A stretch of DNA of 64,000 bases from Ignavibacteria bacterium (GTDB lineage: Bacteria; Bacteroidota; Ignavibacteria; Tepidaquicellales; Tepidaquicellaceae), in contig JADJTX010000008.1 of assembly GCA_016710985.1 (NCBI GenBank), positions 124,001-188,000 on the forward strand, in the 5' to 3' direction. Made by a program: the position numbers and the translations under genes. A model generated the notes under the pieces. The model ran no database searches. It had not been told where the DNA came from and worked only from the letters and a program-made list of their open reading frames with translations. Of the stretch, positions 39,308-47,495 are shown one piece after another; positions within the stretch are counted from its first letter, which is position 1; every line of letters starts with the position of its first letter.

Positions 39308-39722
39308 AGTAAGCCTTCTACCGGAACAAGTAAATCATCTTCTGTTACAGGTAAGCCATGTTCTGTTACAGGTAAGCCATGTTCAGTTGGTTAAGCCAGG
39401 TAAGCCATCTTCAGTTACAGGTAAGCCATCTTCAGTTACAGGGAAGCCATCTTCAGTTACAGGAAGCCATGTTCTGTTACAGGTAAGCCATCTTCAGTTA
39501 CAGAGAAGCCATCTTCAGTTACAGAGAAGCCATCTTCAGTTACAGAGAAGCCATCTTCAGTTACAGAGAAGCCATCTTCAGTTACAGAGAAGCCATCTTC
39601 AGTTACAGAGAAGCCATCTTCAGTTACAGAGAAGAGAAGCCATTTTCAATTACAGGGAAGCAATTTTCAGTTATTGGTAAGACATTTTCAGTTACAGGCA
39701 AGTCATCTTCAGGAACAAAAGT
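39308..39722. repeat. 21-bp tandem array (~20 copies)
   Basis: Unit AAGCCATCTTCAGTTACAGA plus G, near-perfect from 39484 to 39630 and degenerate at both ends. The minus strand stays open as a VTEDGFS heptapeptide repeat from an ATG at 39809 to a TGA near 39296 if two slips (a 20-bp unit near 39462, a 4-bp insertion near 39632) are ignored; the plus strand reads KPSSVTE. Coding status is undecided; no signal peptide or unique domain supports a gene. Confidence 0.8.
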
Positions 39723-39830
39723 CATCCTCATTAACAAATATGACTTCTTCGAGAATAAATATGAAAAGCAGGTAATTAAGAACGGGAACTGCGGATTAGT
39801 GATCGGCAAAGATTCAGAATAATATATTTA

Positions 39831-39865
39831 CTCATTGGTCATTGCTCATTGCTCATTGTTAATTG
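39831..39865. repeat. 7-bp tandem repeat (TCATTGC)n
   Basis: Four to five heptamers (TCATTGG, TCATTGC, TCATTGC, TCATTGT, TAATTGT) ending at the stop codon of the next gene. Confidence 0.75.
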
Positions 39866-40375
39866 TTAATGCGGCAGTTTCTCTCTGAATTTTCCGTATA
39901 TCCACGTTCCGGTAATTGCGGAAATGATGGTTACAATGACTACAGTGAAACCGCTTCCAAGCTGAGCAAAAAGCGGTCCGGGACATGCTCCGGTAATTGC
40001 CCAACCAATACCGAATATCAGAGCACCGTAAATTTGTCCTTTATTTAATTTTTTGTCCTCAAAGGTAATTGTCTCGCCGTAAATACTTTTTAATCCGAGT
40101 TTTTTAACTGTAAAAACTGATATTGCTCCGACAACTACGGCAGTTCCGATTACTCCGTACATAAAAAAGGAAGTCAGCTGAAACATCTCCTGAATCCTGA
40201 ACCAGCTGATGATCTCAGCCTTCACAAATACTATTCCGAATATTATTCCCACTAACGTATATTTTAAATTATACCACCACAGGGATGAAACAAGCTTTGA
40301 TTCGTTGGTGCATAAAGTATCTTCGTGACGTATCCTGATTTCCTCAGCAGTTTCTACATGATCGTTGAATGACAT
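39866..40375 (-). CDS. YeeE/YedE-family half transporter (second half)
   Basis: 169 residues with about four helices. Conserved FGIGWAITGACPGPLFAQLG matches the cysteine-bearing motif of the YeeE/YedE (sulfur transport) family. Paired with the preceding 190-residue protein; together they equal one full-length YeeE. ATG overlaps the stop of the first half (1-bp). Known relatives move thiosulfate or other sulfur species across the inner membrane. Last gene of the sulfur operon. Confidence 0.85.
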   Translation of the reverse strand: MSFNDHVETAEEIRIRHEDTLCTNESKLVSSLWWYNLKYTLVGIIFGIVFVKAEIISWFRIQEMFQLTSFFMYGVIGTAVVVGAISVFTVKKLGLKSIYGETITFEDKKLNKGQIYGALIFGIGWAITGACPGPLFAQLGSGFTVVIVTIISAITGTWIYGKFREKLPH

Positions 40376-40947
40376 TATTGTATTAGTTTAAAGATTAACG
40401 GAATAAGTATATTGGCAGAGATAAATCCTCCCGCCATAAAAAATATTGTTGCTACAAGTGATGCTTTCTGAAGATTTGCAAGTCCCATTATTGAATGACC
40501 TGATGTACATCCTCCGGCGTATCGTGTCCCAAAACCGATCAGCAGACCTCCGATGACAAAAAAGATAAGACCTTTTAAAGTAAAGAGATTTCCCCAGTTA
40601 AAAAGATCAGCAGGCAAAAGACTTGTGAAATCTTTTATACCATACCCTTTTAATGTCTCAACAGTCTCCGGTGCTACCTGTATCAATTCGCCCGGGTTTG
40701 ACAGGAAATTAGCTGCGATGAAACCACCGATGACTATGCCACCAACAAAGAACCAGTTCCATACTTCCTTCTTCCAGTCATATTTAAAGAATTTTATATC
40801 ACCCGGGAAACATGCCGCGCATATATGACGGAATGAAGATGATATTCCGAATTTTTTATTTCCCAGTATCAGCAGCAAAGGTACGATCAGTCCAATCAGG
40901 GTTCCGCTCACCGCCCAGTGCCATGGTTGTTTTATGAATTCAAGCAT
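40375..40947 (-). CDS. YeeE/YedE-family half transporter (first half)
   Basis: 190 residues, about five helices, with GFGTRYAGGCTSGHSIMGLA, the hallmark cysteine motif of YeeE/YedE transporters, and a second cysteine-containing stretch (FRHICAACFPGDIKFF). It follows the persulfide dioxygenase gene after 223 bp that contain a palindromic element, and is translationally coupled to the second half. Likely carries sulfane sulfur or thiosulfate in or out, linked to the oxidation steps encoded upstream. Confidence 0.85.
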   Translation of the reverse strand: MLEFIKQPWHWAVSGTLIGLIVPLLLILGNKKFGISSSFRHICAACFPGDIKFFKYDWKKEVWNWFFVGGIVIGGFIAANFLSNPGELIQVAPETVETLKGYGIKDFTSLLPADLFNWGNLFTLKGLIFFVIGGLLIGFGTRYAGGCTSGHSIMGLANLQKASLVATIFFMAGGFISANILIPLIFKLIQ

Positions 40948-41033
40948 ATATTATATTGATTTAATTTCAAGATTATTAAAATTTTTTCTCTTTCACAAAC
41001 CTGAGGGCTAGTGTGAAAAAAAGAAAAGAGTAC

Positions 41034-41103
41034 AAACCACTAAGTCACAAAGAACAAAAATAATATAATTGTATGTCTTAATGTCTTAGTGACTTTGTGG
41101 TTT
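41034..41103. repeat. Palindromic hairpin element (CACTAAGTCACAAAG)
   Basis: Arms AAACCACTAAGTCACAAAGA and TCTTAGTGACTTTGTGGTTT pair imperfectly. Interrupts the sulfur operon between cstB and the YeeE halves. Confidence 0.7.
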
Positions 41104-41170
41104 GACTAAGTTATTACAATGTATCCACGGCTTGAGAAAAAGTTATCATTTAATTGACCGTGCAATCAGT

Positions 41171-42589
41171 TTAATTTTTCTGAGCTGTTGAGGCACACAC
41201 AAAATCAGTTCTGGGAATGCCGGTTTCCTTGATCTTATCAAAACCGCCTTCGACCTCACTGAAATTACTCCAGCCTCTTGATTTTAATATAGATGCTGCT
41301 GTCATGCTTCTGTATCCGCCCCCGCAATGAATAATAAAATCTTTATCTTTCGGGAATTCAGCGAGACTTTCATTAAGGTAGTCCAGAGGAATATTTTTAG
41401 CTCCTTCAATGTGCGCAGCATCATATTCTCCGGGTTTTCTGACATCTATTACTAATGTTCTGTTCTTATCAAATATTTTTTCAAATTCAGAAACTGATAT
41501 CCTGTTGATCGTATCAAATTCTTTTCCCGAATTTTTCCAGGAATCAAATCCTCCTTTCAGATAACCTATGACCTTATCATATCCTACTCTTGCAAGCCGC
41601 ATGATCGTTTCTTCTTCTCTTCCCGGTTCTGCAATAATAAGCAGCTGCTGATTTACGTCCGGTATTAAAGCGCCAACCCATGGAGCGAATTGTCCGTCAA
41701 GTGAAATGTTAATAGAGTTGGGAATAAATCCTTTAGCGAAGACATTATCAACACGGGTATCAAGCATTACAGCATCTGTTTCATTTGCCGCTGCTTCAAA
41801 TTCTTCAACATTGAATTCGCGAAGTCCGCGTTCCATAACTACATCAATGTTTTCATATCCTGACTTATTCATTGCTACGTTCATCGGGAAATAGCTCGGC
41901 GGAGGAAGCAGTCCGTCTGTCACTTCTTTTACAAACTCAGCTTCCGTCATATTTTCCCTTAGCGCATAATTCGTTTTCTTCTGCGCACCGATAGTTGAAA
42001 TTGTTTCCTTGCTCATATTCTTTCCGCAGGCGCTTCCAGCTCCATGCGCAGGATAGACAATTACATCATCAGCCAGTGTCATTACTTTATCCCTTAGAGA
42101 GTGAAACAGAGTTGCAGCAAGCTGTTCCTGTGTCATATGCGCAGCCTTCTGCGCAAGATCCGGTCTTCCGACATCTCCAATAAAGAGTGTGTCCCCTGAG
42201 AAAAGAGCAGTGTCTTTTCCTTTTTCATCTTTTAACAGGAATGAAGAACTTTCCATAGTGTGACCGGGTGTATGTAAAACCTTTATCGTTATATCCCCTA
42301 CTTTAAACTCCTCTCCGTCTTTTGCAACAATGCATTCGAATTCAGGCTGAGCTGTAGGACCATATATAATTTTAGCGCCGGTCGCTTTTGCAAGATCAAC
42401 ATGTCCGCTTACAAAGTCAGCGTGAAAGTGTGTTTCAAAAATGTATTTGATTTTTACGCCGTCTTTTTTTGCTCTTTCAAGATACGGTTTTATTTCTCTG
42501 AGAGGGTCAACAATTGCCGCTTCTCCTTTGCTTGTTATGTAGTATGCTCCCTGAGCAAGACATCCTGTGTAGATCTGTTCAATTTTCAT
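41171..42589 (-). CDS. cstB: Persulfide dioxygenase-rhodanese fusion (CstB-like)
   Basis: 472 residues in three domains. N-terminal ETHE1-type MBL fold with ETHFHADFVSGH (H54, H56, D58), LHTPGHTMESSSF and FSGDTLFIGDVGRPDL: a non-haem iron persulfide dioxygenase. A middle rhodanese-like domain lacks the catalytic cysteine (LLIIAEPGREEE). A C-terminal rhodanese has DFIIHCGGGYRSMTA with the active cysteine. This order, active-dead-active, is that of CstB, which converts glutathione or CoA persulfide to thiosulfate. Thirteen bp separate it from the upstream rhodanese gene. The thiosulfate made would be a fitting substrate for the adjacent transporter. Confidence 0.92.
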   Translation of the reverse strand: MKIEQIYTGCLAQGAYYITSKGEAAIVDPLREIKPYLERAKKDGVKIKYIFETHFHADFVSGHVDLAKATGAKIIYGPTAQPEFECIVAKDGEEFKVGDITIKVLHTPGHTMESSSFLLKDEKGKDTALFSGDTLFIGDVGRPDLAQKAAHMTQEQLAATLFHSLRDKVMTLADDVIVYPAHGAGSACGKNMSKETISTIGAQKKTNYALRENMTEAEFVKEVTDGLLPPPSYFPMNVAMNKSGYENIDVVMERGLREFNVEEFEAAANETDAVMLDTRVDNVFAKGFIPNSINISLDGQFAPWVGALIPDVNQQLLIIAEPGREEETIMRLARVGYDKVIGYLKGGFDSWKNSGKEFDTINRISVSEFEKIFDKNRTLVIDVRKPGEYDAAHIEGAKNIPLDYLNESLAEFPKDKDFIIHCGGGYRSMTAASILKSRGWSNFSEVEGGFDKIKETGIPRTDFVCASTAQKN

Positions 42590-42601
42590 TTTAGTTTTTA
42601 T

Positions 42602-43195
42602 TTATTTATAAAATTTTTTAATCTTTTTTATTTCCCCGGTATATTTGCTGATGCCGCCGGAGAGATTGTGTAACTTTGAGAATCCTTTACTGCTCATTAC
42701 TTCACAAGCTTTACTGCTTCGGTTACCGCTTCTGCAGTAGATCACATAATTTTTTGTTTTGTCCAGTCCCTGTATCTGATCTTCAAAATCCTGTGAATTA
42801 AAATCTATGAATTTATCAGTTCCGTGTATATAACCCGTCTTCCATTCACCCGGAGTTCTTACATCTATGATAACATATTCCGTATCTTCCAGCATTGTTA
42901 TCATTTCCTCAGTATTGATATTACTGTAACTCTTTGAAGAATCCCCTCCGAATATTTTACTCATAAAACCCGGCTTGGAGGTCGATCCGGCAAAAGTTGA
43001 AAGTAACAGAGATCCAAGCAAAGCTCCGTAAATTACGGATATGTATTTATTTGATGTAATAGGACAAGTTCCTGATGCGCAGCCGATGAATTTCCAATAA
43101 AGAAATCCTGCTATTCCCCCCGCAATTATTCCTATGTATGACATGATTGATTTTAATTTTAAGTTTAAAAAAAATTGTTTCCACGAAGTGTTCAT
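42602..43195 (-). CDS. DUF6132-rhodanese fusion, membrane-anchored
   Basis: About 197 residues if started at 43195 (MNTSWKQFF, whose ATG overlaps the tauE stop) or 180 if started at 43144 (MSYIGIIAGG). N-terminal two-helix region with YWKFIGCASGTCPITSN, the cysteine signature of DUF6132, then a rhodanese domain with VIIDVRTPGEWKTGYIHGT and the active-site loop YVIYCRSGNRSSKA. The membrane segments place the sulfurtransferase at the inner membrane. In this operon it probably passes sulfane sulfur between the transporter and the dioxygenase. Confidence 0.82.
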   Translation of the reverse strand: MNTSWKQFFLNLKLKSIMSYIGIIAGGIAGFLYWKFIGCASGTCPITSNKYISVIYGALLGSLLLSTFAGSTSKPGFMSKIFGGDSSKSYSNINTEEMITMLEDTEYVIIDVRTPGEWKTGYIHGTDKFIDFNSQDFEDQIQGLDKTKNYVIYCRSGNRSSKACEVMSSKGFSKLHNLSGGISKYTGEIKKIKKFYK

Positions 43196-43995
43196 TATTT
43201 TAATATAGTTTCCCTTATTAAAATATATATTCCCATTACAAGTACAAACCATCCGAATGCAGGTTTTAGCTTATCTCCGTGTATCTTCTTTGCAAGCGTG
43301 CTCCCGACAAATATTCCGAATATGGTGAAAACTGATATTATGGCAAGGAACATCCAGTCTATATTCACACCAGCGCTCAGGTCTCCCGTAAATCCGATAA
43401 GAGACTTTATTGCAATGATAAGCAGTGAAGTTCCGACTGCTTCTTTCATAGGCAGACCTGCAAGAAGTACCAATGCAGGGATTATGAGGAATCCTCCACC
43501 TGCGCCGACGAATCCAGTCAGGACACCAACAACAATGCCTTCAAGAAAAATTAACGTGTAATGGTGACCGGGTTTCATTTTTGACGGATCAGGAGTTTTG
43601 CTTTTTCTGATCATTGAAAAAGATGCAGCTATCATTAATACTGCAAATACAGTCATAATAAAGATCGGCTTTGTAAACTGAAAGCTGCCGGCTGAAAAGA
43701 TAACATCAGGTAAAGAAGGCATGATGAATTTTCTTGTCAGAAAAACCGAAATCAGCGACGGGACAGAAAATACCACTACTGCCTTCAGATTTACAAGCTT
43801 GTTCCTGTAATAATTGTAAGAACCCGCAAGAGCAGTCAAACCTACTATGAACAATGAGTATGATGTTGATATCTCAGGACCCAGTCCGAATACATATACA
43901 AGTATTGGTACAGTAAGTATTGATCCGCCGCCGCCAATAAGCCCGAGTGACATTCCTATAACTATCGAAAGTAAATAGCCAATTATCTCATTCAT
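43195..43995 (-). CDS. TauE/SafE-family sulfite/organosulfonate exporter
   Basis: 266 residues, eight or nine helices, with the family's GLIGGGGSILTVPILVYVFG near the N-terminus and GFVGAGGGFLIIPALVLL in the second half, the two internal repeats of TauE/SafE. Members export sulfite or sulfoacetate; with CstB producing sulfite as an intermediate or by-product, sulfite efflux is plausible. Overlaps arsR by 4 bp (ATGA). Confidence 0.88.
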   Translation of the reverse strand: MNEIIGYLLSIVIGMSLGLIGGGGSILTVPILVYVFGLGPEISTSYSLFIVGLTALAGSYNYYRNKLVNLKAVVVFSVPSLISVFLTRKFIMPSLPDVIFSAGSFQFTKPIFIMTVFAVLMIAASFSMIRKSKTPDPSKMKPGHHYTLIFLEGIVVGVLTGFVGAGGGFLIIPALVLLAGLPMKEAVGTSLLIIAIKSLIGFTGDLSAGVNIDWMFLAIISVFTIFGIFVGSTLAKKIHGDKLKPAFGWFVLVMGIYILIRETILK

Positions 43996-44327
43996 GCGCG
44001 GCTGTCTTTATTATTGTTAAACAAACTGCAGGATTGCATGCACTCAAATATTTTAAGTATATTTCTGTCTTCAAGCCGGTATAAGACATTCATTCCCTGT
44101 TTTTCACATTTGAGAATTCCCCTGTCTTTGAGTTTTATAAGGTGATGGGAAAGCAATGATTGTTCCGTGTCAGATTCTATTCTTTCCTGTATCTCCGAAA
44201 CCGTGAGAGGTTCCTTTTCCTGGAGTGCTTCGAGTATCTGTAATCTTACCGTATGACCGATGGTCTTTAGTATCTCGGCTACCCGGATTACCTGTTCTGA
44301 ACTTAAATGATTTTTTGTTTTTGGCAT
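43992..44327 (-). CDS. ArsR-family repressor of the sulfur operon
   Basis: 111 residues, winged helix: TIGHTVRLQILEALQ, EQSLLSHHLIKLKDRGILK (recognition helix) and a C-terminal dimer helix. Cysteines are C74 (wing), C96 and C100 (last helix). Persulfide-sensing relatives BigR and SqrR use a pair in helices 2 and 5, so the pairing here would differ. First gene of the operon; the palindrome at 44350-44371 is its likely operator. Persulfide or metal sensing is inferred from the neighbours. Confidence 0.85.
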   Translation of the reverse strand: MPKTKNHLSSEQVIRVAEILKTIGHTVRLQILEALQEKEPLTVSEIQERIESDTEQSLLSHHLIKLKDRGILKCEKQGMNVLYRLEDRNILKIFECMQSCSLFNNNKDSRA

Positions 44328-44345
44328 CTGATTTATTTAACTATA

Positions 44346-44376
44346 CAAATATATGAACATTTCTTCATATAGTCAA
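44346..44376 (-). promoter_or_regulatory. Promoter with embedded ArsR operator
   Basis: On the minus strand: TTG (44376-44374), 20 bp spacer, TATATTTG (44353-44346), a full match to the Bacteroidota promoter. Between and over the two lies a perfect 8-bp inverted repeat TATATGAA-CATTTC-TTCATATA at 44350-44371, typical of ArsR operators. Binding would block the polymerase. Leader of about 20 nt to the ATG at 44327. Confidence 0.75.
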
Positions 44377-44415
44377 TACCAATTATCAATTATCATAAAT
44401 TCAGCTTTAATTTTT

Positions 44416-44511
44416 AAAGGAGACTACACCTATGAACGTGTATTTAAAGACGGGATCTGGTGCATATATGTCTGTGACGGAGATTTACTGATTGAATTCT
44501 ATCCGGAATAA
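44416..44511 (+). pseudogene. 3' remnant of a small WWI/FPE exported-peptide gene
   Basis: Frame reads KGDYTYERVFKDGIWCIYVC then DGDLLIEFYPE and TAA, matching the last ~31 codons of the peptide gene at 45310-45534 (KGDYTYERVFKDGIWWIYVY). No start or signal peptide remains. Confidence 0.75.
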
Positions 44512-44565
44512 TCAGGCTGAGGAGTTGTTTGTAAGTAACCGTGCTAATCAACCGGCACATATGAG

Positions 44566-44598
44566 AAATGCCTGCAAAGGAAGGAATTGCAGGCATTT
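44566..44598. other. Strong hairpin, possible terminator
   Basis: 12-bp perfect stem AAATGCCTGCAA / TTGCAGGCATTT, 9-nt loop, about 55 bp after the peptide remnant. No T tract on either side, so termination is uncertain. Confidence 0.45.
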
Positions 44599-45060
44599 CC
44601 ATTGACTTGATATTTCCGGGGCATGTTATGACGGACTTATATCGGCCGGTATTAACTGTTCACATCATCCTGTTCCCTCCATGAAATGTTAATTGGGTTA
44701 ACATTGCAGGCGAAGAACATTCTGATGTCTTTCATATTTGTAAAATTTTATTTGTTTAAAAAATATTATTCAATTATACTTTAATATTTGATTTCAATGA
44801 GTAATTATGAATAAGTTTGGGGCACGCAAATACAAATGGGTCCGGGAACGAGCAAGTAATAATTTTCAGATACCTTTTCAAAAAATTTGTTTTAATAATC
44901 AGGGGAATCATCAAATCAGTTAGTTCAGTGTTTAAAAAGAATCTGTTGTAACTTACACAGAATAAACATATGCTACAAAGAAACTTTTACCTGATAAGTT
45001 GCCCCGGTGCAGTGGGTCATTTGAAGATATTTATATAAAAAGCTTAAAATATTGAATAGA

Positions 45061-45140
45061 ATTCAATATTTTACCATAAAATTTTTCTATACAAAGGTTC
45101 CCCCGTCAAAACTTAAATCAATTGAAATACAAGATCATTG
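45061..45140 (+). pseudogene. 5' remnant of a TPR-like gene (leader and six codons)
   Basis: ATATTTTACCATAAAATTTT, then ACAAAGGTTCCCCC, then TTGAAATACAAGATCATTG match the leader and first codons of the gene at 45915 (ATGAAATATAAGATCATTG). The match stops abruptly at a dispersed palindrome at 45141. Confidence 0.65.
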
Positions 45141-45206
45141 TAGCGGAGTGAAGTGAAGAATCCAAAAATAAAATAGAATTGAAGCATTTGGATCTTCGCT
45201 AGCACA
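45141..45206. repeat. Dispersed palindrome relative of 39112-39198
   Basis: GCGGAGTGAAGTGAAGAATC and TTTGGATCTTCGCTAG. It truncates the TPR-gene remnant. The remainder of 44599-45060 shows no gene. Confidence 0.6.
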
Positions 45207-45260
45207 GAATGATAAAAAAGAGTGACTGAGTAACTTCAACTGCTAACTGTTAATTGAAAA

Positions 45261-45289
45261 GCGGGGTTCTCCTTCCAAACAACCCCGCA
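45261..45289 (-). terminator. Intrinsic terminator after the small exported-peptide gene
   Basis: Stem GCGGGGTT / AACCCCGC, 12-nt loop, then TTTTC on the minus strand, 21 bp past the stop at 45310. Confidence 0.75.
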
Positions 45290-45309
45290 GTTCATTTTAG
45301 TTTTTAATG

Positions 45310-45534
45310 CTATTCAGGAAATACAGCAATCAAAACCCCGCCATCATAAACATATATCCACCAGATGCCGTCTTTAAAAACACGTTCATATGTATAGTCA
45401 CCTTTAAAAGATGATTTGGTCAGTTCGTAATTTGTTTGCCCTGCATTGCTTAAAGCAGCTGTTGAATTTCCCGGAAGGAAGGAAACGGTTAGCAGAAAAA
45501 ATAGAACTGTCAGAATAAAAGTTTGGGCTTTCAT
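45310..45534 (-). CDS. Small exported peptide, WWI/FPE family
   Basis: 74 residues: signal peptide (MKAQTFILTVLFFLLTVSFL) and a mature peptide of roughly 45-50 residues ending ERVFKDGIWWIYVYDGG, then VLIAVFPE. The paralogue at 60198-60434 keeps RVLIDGVWWILVFDSG and NAFPE at its end. Strong ribosome site AAAGGAGAACA, identical in both copies though Shine-Dalgarno sites are often weak in this phylum. Divergent from a TPR-like gene at both loci, with ~380 bp between starts here. Unknown family; a secreted signal or small ligand are options, neither shown. Confidence 0.75.
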   Translation of the reverse strand: MKAQTFILTVLFFLLTVSFLPGNSTAALSNAGQTNYELTKSSFKGDYTYERVFKDGIWWIYVYDGGVLIAVFPE

Positions 45535-45678
45535 TTTGTTCTCCTTTCATTAATTTTTTTACCCGTACAAAGATCGGAAGTATGAGGCAGAATTATAATA
45601 GGTGAGACTCTTTTTAGTATATGAGGGGAACCACCTTTTTGTATAGAGGTGAGTTTTCTTTTAATTACTAATTACTAA

Positions 45679-45781
45679 CTCAAGTTGACCACTTCAACGA
45701 AATGAACTATGAAAATAATTAGTGTAAATTCGTGAAATATGTGGTGAAAAATAGCTTCTGATTTCAAGCAGTCAACTTGAG
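45679..45781. mobile_element. MITE-like element with CTCAAGTTGAC ends
   Basis: CTCAAGTTGAC at 45679 and GTCAACTTGAG ending at 45781, perfect 11-bp inverted ends, 103 bp total, with a CACGAAT-type core (TTAGTGTAAATTCGTGAAAT). Inserted among TTACTAA heptamers between the peptide and TPR genes. No ORF. Confidence 0.65.
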
Positions 45782-45914
45782 TTTCTAATTACTAAACTCG
45801 CGGAGGGATAAATATCAGGTTTTTAATTGAAAAAACTTGAAAAACAAAATTTATTTCAATATTTTACCATATAATTTTTTTAATATAAAGGTTTCCTAAC
45901 AATAACTCATATCA

Positions 45915-47420
45915 ATGAAATATAAGATCATTGAGATTCTGAAAACCTTTTCGCCGCAGGAGATCAAAAGCTTTGAACGGTTTCTGGACTCACCTTACTT
46001 CAATGAAAGCCTGAAGATCCGAAAATTCTATAAAATTCTTGAAAGATATCATCCGCATTTTGATTCGCCGGATCTGACAGAAGAAGATCTGAGCAGAGAA
46101 TTAAACCCTGATCTTAAATTTAATAAGGCAACCTTTAAGAGCCTGTTTTTTGAGATAGGTGCTCTTGCAGAAAAATTTTTAACAATTGAGAATTTAAAAG
46201 GAAAGGAATTTTTAGCCAATGATTTTCTGAGAGATGAGTTTTTTAAAAGAAAACTCCCGAAATTTTTCAAGCAAAATATTGATAAGACGGAACAGGTACT
46301 ATTTGAAAGTAAGGATTACAATTCAATTTACTTTCTCGATCTTTGCTTTCTATACACTGATAAAAGAAACTACTTATTAACATTTGTACCCAGATCCAAT
46401 AAAGATCATAATTCTCAAATGATCTCAGTATCATCTGACAGGGCTAAAGCGTTGAGTATGTTTTTCCTGGAAGCTCTAAGGTATCAGTACGATGATCTTG
46501 TTTCCATAAACTTCTCTTTTGAAATTGATAAGGAAAAAAACTTTGTATTTCAGTTATTTAAGGTCATTGACTATGAAAAGCTGATGAAATTCATGATCTC
46601 TTCAGGGGAAAATAAAAACTATTCTGTCGTGCTCGAATTAAATCTTTATTTTTTCAGGCTTATTAATGACTTTTCAAATGAAGTGAACTATGCTAAATGT
46701 AAGAGATTGCTTATAAAGAATGCTCATCTTCTTAGAGTAGAGGAAACCTACATTAGGTTTATAAAACTCATTACTTACTGCAAGATGAAAGAATCTGAAA
46801 AAAATACAAAATTAGATTTTGAAAATGAACTGTTCAGCATTTATAAGTACATTCTGCTAAAGGAATATTATAAAAATTTATATGATAGTTATTTGCCGGT
46901 CGAGCTTTACAGGGTGACAATCAAGCAGGGACTTCAGCTGAAGAAATATAAATGGACCCTGAACTTCATAAAGAATTATCACTCCAAACTCAATCCGGAC
47001 TGGAAGATGAATATGTTACATTACAGCATGGCGGAATATTATTTTCACAGGAAAAAATTTGATAATGCTTTGAGGAGCTTTCAGAAAGTTGAGATGAGCC
47101 ACTTCCTTCTGAAGGTTGACATTAAGAGTTTAATGTTAATGACTTATTACGAACTCGGGCTTTATGAAAATGCATTATCAATAATCGATACATTCAAACA
47201 TTTCCTTTCAAACACCGAAGTTCTGTCTGACACACTGAAACAAAGATATAAAGCTTTCATCCTTACAGTTCAGAAAATGATCACAGTCAAGACCTCAGTA
47301 AAGCCCAATCCAATGACAAAGTATCTTATCAAAAAAAACATTGACACCGATATTTCTTACAAACAATGGCTAAAAGAGAAATTCAGTGAACTTGATGAGG
47401 AAATAAAAAGAACAGCTTAG
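45915..47420 (+). CDS. TPR-like cytoplasmic protein paired with small exported peptide
   Basis: 501 residues, no signal peptide or membrane helix. N-terminus IEILKTFSPQEIKSFERFLD then SPYFNES, then NPDLKFNKATFKSLFFEIG. The C-terminal third has helix pairs of tetratricopeptide type: MAEYYFHRKKFDNALRSFQK and LMTYYELGLYENALSIIDTF. The paralogue at 60724-62222 is alignable throughout. Similar ~500-residue proteins occur in many Bacteroidota without known role. No helix-turn-helix was seen. Leader AAGGTTTCC at ~45887 resembles AAGGTTCCCC before the other copy. Gene is intact. Confidence 0.8.
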   Translation: MKYKIIEILKTFSPQEIKSFERFLDSPYFNESLKIRKFYKILERYHPHFDSPDLTEEDLSRELNPDLKFNKATFKSLFFEIGALAEKFLTIENLKGKEFLANDFLRDEFFKRKLPKFFKQNIDKTEQVLFESKDYNSIYFLDLCFLYTDKRNYLLTFVPRSNKDHNSQMISVSSDRAKALSMFFLEALRYQYDDLVSINFSFEIDKEKNFVFQLFKVIDYEKLMKFMISSGENKNYSVVLELNLYFFRLINDFSNEVNYAKCKRLLIKNAHLLRVEETYIRFIKLITYCKMKESEKNTKLDFENELFSIYKYILLKEYYKNLYDSYLPVELYRVTIKQGLQLKKYKWTLNFIKNYHSKLNPDWKMNMLHYSMAEYYFHRKKFDNALRSFQKVEMSHFLLKVDIKSLMLMTYYELGLYENALSIIDTFKHFLSNTEVLSDTLKQRYKAFILTVQKMITVKTSVKPNPMTKYLIKKNIDTDISYKQWLKEKFSELDEEIKRTA

Positions 47421-47495
47421 TAATGAGTAATGATAATGGCAATTTGCACACAATTAACATTTCACATCCGGTATTTGACAATTCACGTTCGTGTC

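Noticed and set aside
39308..39722. CRISPR array at the 21-bp repeats
   Set aside because: Direct head-to-tail repeats without spacers.
44566..44598. Terminator
   Set aside because: Excellent stem but no T tract on either strand; kept only as a hairpin.
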